From contig JBAYHA010000033.1 in NCBI GenBank assembly GCA_041666425.1, positions 1-12,036 of the forward strand: a DNA stretch of 12,036 nucleotides. Direction: 5' to 3'. Of the stretch, positions 6,204 through 12,036 are shown in pieces. Position 1 is the first letter of the stretch. Each line of letters begins with the position of its first letter. A model generated the notes under the pieces. The model was not told the DNA's origin and did no database searches. It was given only the letters and a program-made list of their open reading frames with translations. The position numbers were made by a program, and so were the translations under genes. The DNA is from JBAYHA01 sp041666425. Its GTDB lineage: Bacteria > Patescibacteriota > Patescibacteriia > UBA11705 > JABHMO01.

Positions 6204-6297
6204 ATAACGAACAACAAAATCATCTTAATACAATATAACAAAAAGTCAAACTTGTACCTTTATAAAATTTCTTGACAACAAAAAAATTATTTGCCCT

Positions 6298-6338
6298 AAT
6301 TATGATTCACTAATTCATAATTCAGAATTCTGAATTAT
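6298..6338. repeat. Two overlapping AT-rich inverted repeats after the giant gene
   Basis: A perfect 22-bp palindrome centred on GAATTC lies at 6317-6338, touching the stop codon of the giant gene at 6339. A second dyad, AATTATGA (6298-6305) with TCATAATT (6315-6322), shares its right arm with the first, so the two hairpins exclude each other. The region could be a weak terminator (a T7 run follows at about 6281-6287 on the minus strand, but not adjacent), a binding site for a dimeric protein, or an alternative-fold element. Confidence 0.6.
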
Positions 6339-9300
6339 TTACTTTTTCTTTTCAAAAGACACAAAGTTTAAAGCCGGTTTGTATTGGTTAAATTTCGAAA
6401 TTTTGCCACCCAAAGCGTCACTATATTCATAAACATTCTTACTTGCCGGAATAAATACTTCAAAATTAGACCGCCGCAAAATATAACCAAATTTATCCGC
6501 TTCCTTGATCAATTCCTCCATAATCTCTTCTTGAAACTCTTCGTCCATAGTAATCGAACTATTCAAACCATCAGCCTTGGCAAACAAAACTCGGAATAAG
6601 GCGACATAAATTTCTTTGTTGGCAATTAATGAATATGGTTGTTCCACTAACAAAGTTGGTTGTTCCGCCTCACCGTCAATCGCCGTTGGTTCTTTTCTTT
6701 TTGTTAACTTTACCATACTTCTGGCAATGGTTCGACCATTTTCATCAGCCACATTCACCATTTTTTTGTTACTATCTGCGACATAAGCCAATAAACATTG
6801 ATTAAATCCGCCACTTCGCCAAGACTGACAAGTTTCTTGGGGTTCCACCCCGACTCGAAGCAGAGTTAAAATGTCGTCCGATTCCGTTGCCACGACTTCT
6901 TTAATTTTTCCGACCGAAAAAACTTTTTCAATTTGCATTATATCCATGGCGATTTCATTTTCCGAAGTTTTATTAACCGCATTTTTCATTTTTTCGGCTA
7001 TCGGCTTGATTAGTTCATTGGAAAAAATCTTTTGTGGAACACCTTCAATTTCCAGAATTCCTTGAAGCAACAACATCCGCGATTGCATGGCAATAATCTT
7101 TTTTTGTAAATTTTCTCGGCTATCTTTGTCCAAATTAGCCAAATCTATTTGCTTCAAATCATTTAATTCGGAAGAAAAAAATGCCAATGTTTGAGGATCA
7201 AAATCCATAATAAATTGAGACTGTCTAGCGTGCGCCTTAATAGTCTTAACGATTTCTCGAACGGACAAGAATTCCGCTTGATGTTGATCGCTGTCTTTTT
7301 CTATTCGGACGGAAACTTCTGGCAAATTGGTACGCCAAAAGATTTTTTTATCTTCTGCTATTACCGCCAGCTGTTCGACACTTTTTTCATGATTATATTT
7401 CCAAGTCAAGAAATTATCATCTAATAATTTAATCGTTATCTCGGTCAAAAGTTTTTTGACATCCGGTTCATTAATTTTTTCATAATTACCGGCAAGCGAT
7501 GACAAAATTTCAATAATTCCTTTGACCGTTAATTCCTCGAGTTGATTTTTTAATTTTTCCAAATATTCCGTTGGTAAATTTAACAATTTTCCAAAGGCTT
7601 CGACCACTTTTTCGATGAGACGATTCTCAATTCCCTTAAGTCCCGTTAAATTATTTAATTCTACTTCAAAACCCTCAATTCGATTTTTTATTTCTTTCTT
7701 TTTAACTTTACATTCAGTCTTTTTTTTCTCGTCCGCTGTCTCTTTTAACTGCTCTTCTGTTTTTTTTAAACTTTCCTGCAATTCTTCAATCGCCTTTTTT
7801 TGTTTTTCAATTTCTTCCGTCGGCTTACCAACATATTCATAAACTCCATAACTATCAAGAGTACTCAAAAGTTGCAGAATTCGCCGAATTCTTTTTGGAT
7901 CATCTTTGGTTCCGCGATAAGCACCAAGCAATTCTTTTAAAACTTTGGAGCCATTTTCTTTTTTTTGCAAAAAAGCCAAACCATCAAGATAAGCTTCTCT
8001 TTCAAAACCGCTCGTTTGCAAAGTTTTTGTGCCATAAATTTTTTCCATAACGGCTAACATTTCCGGAGACAAAGCAAAAGCCTGCTCCGCCAGAGCCAAT
8101 GGAAAAGCGTGATAATTCTTATCTTCCGGTGAAGCCACTTTGCGCAAAGTATTATTTCTTGGCGGATTATTAAATTTGTCAAAACATTTAATCAGAACAT
8201 CTTCTCGACTGATTCCCAATGATTTTGCTATGGGCTCAATAATTTTTAATTGCTCAGGAGAATCCGGACTAACATGCGAGGTCAAGGTGGTGAAATATTT
8301 TTTTATTATTTCCGATTCATTAAAACCTGACAAATTAATTGCCTCTTTTAATTGAGCAAATAACTGTTCTCGGTCTCCATTTAACAAATAAAATTCCTTT
8401 AAACTTGCCTTATCCATCCCCGCTTTTTCAAAAACTTTTGTAAATTCTTCTTGACTAACCAGAATTTCTCTTTCCCTAAAATAATACAATAATGTATGCG
8501 GATCGTTGGTTGACTTAAACAAATTTAAATAGGAACCTTGGTCCGAGAGAAGTCCAAAATAAGTACCAATCGTTGGCTCCATTCTCGCCAAAACCCCAGC
8601 TAATTCCGGTGAACTATTATCTTTTAACATTCGGGAAATAGCCAAAATTACCGTGCTCGTGGTATTTGCTCTATTTTTTTCCAATAAAAAATTAGTCAAT
8701 AATGGTAACGCTTCCGGATTATTCATCTGACATATTATATTTATCGCCAAGCTTGCCTCAAAATCATCACTTGTCTCATTGGCCAACTTTTCATCATATA
8801 ATTTTTTTATCATCGTCATTTCAATCTCTTGAAACTCATGAGCATTCTTTATTCCTAACTGCAAACAAAATTCCTTAATGGCCGGCCAACGAGCAAAACC
8901 ATTTAGTTTTATAAAATGATCAACCGGAATATCATTGATATTAAAAGGCAAATCTTTTTTACTGTTTTGTAAATTATCGGCCAATGATTTCCGGATAACT
9001 TCCTGCCATTTTGGATGAGTGGAAGAAATTAATTGCTGACTTAAACCAACCGCTTTTTCCGTGGTATCGCCCGCTAATAATAGATCGAATATTTGATCAT
9101 AATTATTGTCCGGAATATCCTGCCCAGCATTATCAAGTGGCCGAACTAGGTCAGTCAAATAATATTTTGATTTTTCATTCAGGTATTCCATTGCCCTTTT
9201 TCTATCTTCAACTTCCGCTTTTTTTCCTCGGGGATAATTCCAAGCTTCTTGTGACCCTTCGGCTAATTTTATTTTTAATAATTCAAAAAATTCCTGAGCT

Positions 9301-10109
9301 TCCGATTCCTCAATCGGTGTTCGGCCAAGCTCTTTGGCTTTTTTAAATTCCGGCATTAACTTTTCCCTAATCAAAAATTCATTCATTTGTCCTTTTACTT
9401 GTGGCGAACTCAACAATAGAGATATTTTATGTTGCTCATTTTTTGCTAAATAAAATAACTTTCTTATCGCCACTTCTCCCACTTTTTGTAACTCCGTAAA
9501 AATAGTATCCAAATCATTCTGTTGCTTTAATTCTATCGCCCGAAAATTCTCTTCCCGAGGAGAAAGCTCCTCCATTTGTTCATTTACTTGCTTCATCTCG
9601 GCCCAAATTTTACTTCTGGCATTGGGAGCAAATAAAGAACGCAAAAAACCTCTCTTTCCAACCTGAGAAAACTCCAAAGCTAATCGTTTTCGTTCTTCTT
9701 CCATGTCGCTAATTTTTTTTCGTTCTGGTAATCTTTTCCTTTTATCTTCCGCCAAAACATTTTTGGCCACAGCCAACTTATTTTGAATAGTTCTAATCGC
9801 CGGTTTTAATTCGTCAATTTTTAAATCTCGTAAATTTGCCAAATCACGATTTATTTCCTGAATCAAAAGTAGCCACAGTTTTGGTTCCTCATCGCTCGAC
9901 TCAACAAAAACTTCATTGTTATCGAGAACAAACAAAACCTCGGCCACTTTTTGAACATTTTCTTGCAAAATAGCCTCCATTTCTTTTTTTGTTTTATTAA
10001 TTTCTGGCAAAAATTCCGCCACCAAATTTTCTTTGTCAGATTCTTTTTTTGCAGAAAGTTCCGCTTCCGGAATTTTAATTTTTGGAGAAAATTCAGCCTG
10101 GCTTGGCAT
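6339..10109 (-). CDS. Giant helical protein with Cys-containing C-terminal domain
   Basis: Unrecognised soluble protein of 1256 residues with no signal peptide or membrane segment. Residues 1-215 are charged and helical, with a coiled-coil-like stretch at about 110-200. Residues 220-680 are mostly helical, and about 445-515 look like HEAT-type repeats (EASLAINIICQMNNPEALPLL and a second helix pair). A strong coiled coil runs from about 762 to 820 (EEIEKQKKAIEELQESLKK). Residues 1068-1245 form a distinct domain: RVGVEP...CQSW with Cys1094, LLAYVAD at 1106-1112, IARSMVKLT at 1128-1136, VEQPYS at 1155-1160, and P.SKN..EYSDALGG at 1221-1235. The same motifs in the same order end the protein encoded 38 bp upstream. 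ATG at 10109 has no Shine-Dalgarno site; a lone TATAAT box 20 nt upstream hints at a short-leader transcript. A scaffold or adaptor role is only a guess from architecture. Confidence 0.93.
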   Translation of the reverse strand: MPSQAEFSPKIKIPEAELSAKKESDKENLVAEFLPEINKTKKEMEAILQENVQKVAEVLFVLDNNEVFVESSDEEPKLWLLLIQEINRDLANLRDLKIDELKPAIRTIQNKLAVAKNVLAEDKRKRLPERKKISDMEEERKRLALEFSQVGKRGFLRSLFAPNARSKIWAEMKQVNEQMEELSPREENFRAIELKQQNDLDTIFTELQKVGEVAIRKLFYLAKNEQHKISLLLSSPQVKGQMNEFLIREKLMPEFKKAKELGRTPIEESEAQEFFELLKIKLAEGSQEAWNYPRGKKAEVEDRKRAMEYLNEKSKYYLTDLVRPLDNAGQDIPDNNYDQIFDLLLAGDTTEKAVGLSQQLISSTHPKWQEVIRKSLADNLQNSKKDLPFNINDIPVDHFIKLNGFARWPAIKEFCLQLGIKNAHEFQEIEMTMIKKLYDEKLANETSDDFEASLAINIICQMNNPEALPLLTNFLLEKNRANTTSTVILAISRMLKDNSSPELAGVLARMEPTIGTYFGLLSDQGSYLNLFKSTNDPHTLLYYFREREILVSQEEFTKVFEKAGMDKASLKEFYLLNGDREQLFAQLKEAINLSGFNESEIIKKYFTTLTSHVSPDSPEQLKIIEPIAKSLGISREDVLIKCFDKFNNPPRNNTLRKVASPEDKNYHAFPLALAEQAFALSPEMLAVMEKIYGTKTLQTSGFEREAYLDGLAFLQKKENGSKVLKELLGAYRGTKDDPKRIRRILQLLSTLDSYGVYEYVGKPTEEIEKQKKAIEELQESLKKTEEQLKETADEKKKTECKVKKKEIKNRIEGFEVELNNLTGLKGIENRLIEKVVEAFGKLLNLPTEYLEKLKNQLEELTVKGIIEILSSLAGNYEKINEPDVKKLLTEITIKLLDDNFLTWKYNHEKSVEQLAVIAEDKKIFWRTNLPEVSVRIEKDSDQHQAEFLSVREIVKTIKAHARQSQFIMDFDPQTLAFFSSELNDLKQIDLANLDKDSRENLQKKIIAMQSRMLLLQGILEIEGVPQKIFSNELIKPIAEKMKNAVNKTSENEIAMDIMQIEKVFSVGKIKEVVATESDDILTLLRVGVEPQETCQSWRSGGFNQCLLAYVADSNKKMVNVADENGRTIARSMVKLTKRKEPTAIDGEAEQPTLLVEQPYSLIANKEIYVALFRVLFAKADGLNSSITMDEEFQEEIMEELIKEADKFGYILRRSNFEVFIPASKNVYEYSDALGGKISKFNQYKPALNFVSFEKKK
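6375..6908 (-). other. Shared C-terminal domain, copy in the giant protein
   Basis: This part encodes residues 1068-1245. Anchors shared with the copy at 10229-10771 are VG.xP, CQ (Cys1094-Gln1095), YV.D (1109-1112), AR...KLT (1129-1136), E..Y (1156-1159) and P.S.N...Y.DA..GG (1221-1235). Compared with the other copy it lacks an insert of about 27 residues before the AR...KLT strand and has a longer stretch between E..Y and the last motif. No histidine is shared next to the cysteine, so a simple Cys-His protease is not supported. Confidence 0.75.
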
Positions 10110-10129
10110 ATAGTATTTACATTTTTAGA

Positions 10130-10135
10130 ATTATA
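10130..10135 (-). promoter_or_regulatory. Candidate -10 box for the giant gene
   Basis: TATAAT on the minus strand lies 20 nt before the ATG at 10109, inside the 38-bp gap. No -35-like hexamer is found at 16-18 bp. If real, the leader would be about 14 nt, in line with the lack of a Shine-Dalgarno site. The alternative is co-transcription with the upstream gene. Confidence 0.35.
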
Positions 10136-10147
10136 ATTATCACCATC

Positions 10148-12036
10148 TTAACCATTCATGCTCTGCCTCATTTTTTCCATAACCGCCAATTCTTCACCAC
10201 TCAATTTTAAGCTCTTATTTAACAATTTTGACTCAATTATGTATGCACCAGATAGAACTCCCATACCGGCATTATCAGCCCCACCACTTGTCGCATCTTC
10301 ATATTGACCGGACGGATTTCTTGACGATGGCATTTTAAACACATCAGTACCAATACCTTTGGCCAAAGGTATTTGCATTGAATCTCCATAAGCCATTTTT
10401 ACAAAAGAATTGATATGATTATCCAAACTATTATCTGACTTATTTACTGAAGTATAAGTAGGTTCAATATAAATAGCCTCGTTGCTGGTTAGTTTTATTA
10501 TCGTTCTGGCCAGAACGGCATTAAGAACTACATTTGGTGGAATAATTTTCTTTTCTAGAACTGCGGCCACACCTTGTTCTTCCACTATTTCCTGATATTC
10601 TTTTGGTAATTTGTTAATATCAAACAAATAAACGGCGCGTGAATGCGCATCCCCAACATAACCCATTAAAGCATACGCCATAGAACCAGCCGAATAATTC
10701 TGACAGGAACCGCAACCTAACGGATATTTACCAACTTGCCAGACAAATTGAGGATCGTCCGTAGAAAATACTGCCAATCTTTTATTCCCGCCAAACTCTT
10801 TTTTTTGCGCTAATTGAAACTCAATATTTTCCAAATCTTGCAAAAACGGCGAACCTTTAAAAAATTTCTTCAGGTTTTTTATGGCATCATTCAACTCTTC
10901 GCTATTTTTACCACCGCTTTCTCTTAATTTGCCCCGATAAATTAAACTTTGCGATATTTTTGCCAAATCTAACAAGTCGGCCGTGGCCGTCAATTCCTGT
11001 CTTTTGTTAAAATATGGGCCGACATTGGCAAAGTTTTCCGAATCAAGACCGTATTGAACAAAAAAACTTTTATCTTCTCGCAAAGCCAAAGCAGTCACCA
11101 CTTTTTTGGCAATATTTTCTTGGACAGTTTCTCTCATGGTCGAATCAAAAATGTCTTCAATCGGTACCGGTTTTTTTTCTACTGACTCTGAGAATTTTTT
11201 GTATCGATAAAAAAGTTCCTCCCGCTGCGAGAGAGAAAGATAATCACCCAAATCTTTAAAAAGTTTTTCTGATTTGGCATTAAAACTAATTTTTACTCCG
11301 CGAGCCAAGCTGGTTGATAATAAATCATTCATTCGCAAGGCATTATTATAACCAATAATCTGATCCAGCTTTTCCATTTCCAGACGCAACCGAGCTTTTT
11401 CGGATTCGATAATTTCTTTTTCTATATTTGGCTGAGCCTTAATTAAATTTAAAGTTCTAGATAAAACTTCCTGAATCAACGCGTTTTTATTGCCTGATTC
11501 TGGCCCAGCAATATGTTGATTATTAAATATGGCCGTTGAAATAATTTCTTTGATTTTATTCGCTTGATCAAATGATTCTTCCTTAATCATAATTTCACCC
11601 ATTTCCGCCGCCATATTTTTTTTCCAAGCCGACAATTTTTCGTCAGTCAAAAAACCGACTTGTTCTTGAACCTTTTCATTGTTTAAATCATAACGCCAAT
11701 TCTGCCAACTTTCTTGAGTTACCATGGCCGGGAACATCTCCGCCACATATCTATTTAATCTCGGATATCTGGCCACATAAGTAAAAACTGGCTCCAAATT
11801 ACCATCCCAGGCCTCAGTTACCGCTTGAATAACCTCCAAGTTAATTTTTTCATTCGGTAATTTTTTTTGAATATTTTTGGCACAACTTACCACCAATCCT
11901 TCCTGCAACGATTGAAACGACTCTGCATTTTTGATGATATTTATTAATTCATCATATTCCTCACCCAATTTTTTCTTGGCTGCAGAGTCATCTTTTTCTG
12001 AATCTGGATTATCTTCCTGAAAATTATTATTATCAA
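10148..12036 (-). CDS. Large protein with the same Cys-containing C-terminal domain (5' incomplete)
   Basis: Unrecognised protein that continues past the right edge. The first in-frame start codon in the window is a TTG at 11968 (606 residues), but the frame stays open to the edge and encodes an Asn/Asp-rich linker (DNNNFQEDNPDSEKDD) before it, so the real start lies outside. Counting from the TTG, residues 1-390 are mainly helical and charged, with no membrane segment. Residues 400-580 are the domain shared with the giant protein downstream: QVGKYPLGCGSCQ with Cys419 and Cys422, GYVGD at 436-440, LARTIIKLT at 486-494, IEPTY at 501-505, PSSRNPSGQYEDATSGG at 547-563. About 25 residues follow it. 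The stop is 38 bp before the giant gene, so the pair probably forms an operon or a tandem family array. Function unknown. Confidence 0.93.
   Translation of the reverse strand, partial: DNNNFQEDNPDSEKDDSAAKKKLGEEYDELINIIKNAESFQSLQEGLVVSCAKNIQKKLPNEKINLEVIQAVTEAWDGNLEPVFTYVARYPRLNRYVAEMFPAMVTQESWQNWRYDLNNEKVQEQVGFLTDEKLSAWKKNMAAEMGEIMIKEESFDQANKIKEIISTAIFNNQHIAGPESGNKNALIQEVLSRTLNLIKAQPNIEKEIIESEKARLRLEMEKLDQIIGYNNALRMNDLLSTSLARGVKISFNAKSEKLFKDLGDYLSLSQREELFYRYKKFSESVEKKPVPIEDIFDSTMRETVQENIAKKVVTALALREDKSFFVQYGLDSENFANVGPYFNKRQELTATADLLDLAKISQSLIYRGKLRESGGKNSEELNDAIKNLKKFFKGSPFLQDLENIEFQLAQKKEFGGNKRLAVFSTDDPQFVWQVGKYPLGCGSCQNYSAGSMAYALMGYVGDAHSRAVYLFDINKLPKEYQEIVEEQGVAAVLEKKIIPPNVVLNAVLARTIIKLTSNEAIYIEPTYTSVNKSDNSLDNHINSFVKMAYGDSMQIPLAKGIGTDVFKMPSSRNPSGQYEDATSGGADNAGMGVLSGAYIIESKLLNKSLKLSGEELAVMEKMRQSMNG
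10229..10771 (-). other. Shared C-terminal domain, copy in the 5'-incomplete gene
   Basis: This part encodes residues 400-580 counted from the TTG at 11968. Order of motifs: STDD..(V)W.VG..P..C..CQ, G..(8)..YV.D, AR...KLT, IE..Y, P.S.N....Y.DA..GG. Here the cysteine motif is CGSC-Q, with two cysteines where the giant protein has one at that position. About 27 extra residues (451-478) separate the YV.D strand from the AR...KLT strand. Confidence 0.75.

Noticed and set aside
6272..6277. TTGACA on the plus strand as a promoter
   Set aside because: No acceptable -10 box at 16-18 bp, and it would point into the antisense strand of the giant gene, where no plus-strand gene is visible.
6375..6908. 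Cysteine protease or transglutaminase reading of the C-terminal domain
   Set aside because: Only the Cys-Gln is shared. The histidine near it in one copy (DAHS) is an asparagine in the other, and no standard Cys-His-Asp spacing could be found by eye.
10117..10122. ATG-TAA start-stop pair just before the giant gene
   Set aside because: Such a short motif is expected by chance in AT-rich sequence, and there is no ribosome site to suggest it is used.

Overview
The window comes from an AT-rich bacterial genome (G+C in the mid-30s percent by eye) with very compact spacing. It holds two recognisable housekeeping genes, leucyl-tRNA synthetase (leuS) and ribonuclease HII (rnhB), set among proteins I cannot assign to a family. 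Compact gene boundaries, housekeeping genes without Shine-Dalgarno sites and giant cytoplasmic helical proteins of unknown function together suggest a candidate phyla radiation (Patescibacteria/Parcubacteria-like) genome. That placement is inference. The genetic code looks standard: leuS ends in TGA just before a terminator, which argues against the TGA=Gly code of Gracilibacteria/SR1.

Layout. Positions 1-475 hold a small plus-strand unit: -10 box, strong Shine-Dalgarno, a 102-codon frame and a terminator shared with the convergent leuS. Everything else is on the minus strand. From right to left the genes are: a 5'-incomplete gene running off the right edge (10148-12036); a 1256-residue giant (6339-10109); a 152-residue protein (5733-6191); rnhB (5029-5643); three small unknown proteins of 109, 306 and 139 residues (4647-4976, 3586-4506, 3075-3494); and leuS (488-2938). 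No intergenic stretch exceeds 300 bp. I saw no tRNA, rRNA, CRISPR array, insertion sequence or phage structural gene.

Two groups of related genes deserve attention. (1) The two right-hand large genes, 38 bp apart, share a C-terminal domain: a VG..P...CQ segment, then G..(8 residues)..YV.D, then an AR...KLT strand, an E..Y pair, and finally P.S.N...Y.DA..GG. In front of this domain they have unrelated, mostly helical N-terminal regions, and the 1256-residue protein also carries coiled coils and a HEAT-like stretch. They look like two members of one family with variable scaffolds and a constant end domain. (2) The 139-residue protein matches the C-terminal half of the 306-residue protein without gaps at a constant offset of 160 residues. 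The 109-residue protein may match the N-terminal half. A 19-bp stretch at the 3' end of the 109-residue gene (encoding DHADFN) recurs in the gap just upstream of the 139-residue gene. The simplest reading is a duplicated two-gene cassette that was fused in one copy and partly deleted in another.

Transcription boundaries are stereotyped. Three times, an intrinsic terminator is followed within 3-9 bp by a sigma70-type promoter with a 17-bp spacer. The small unknown genes all carry AGGAGG-type ribosome sites 3-6 nt from the start, whereas leuS, rnhB and the giant gene have none, which suggests two modes of translation initiation side by side.
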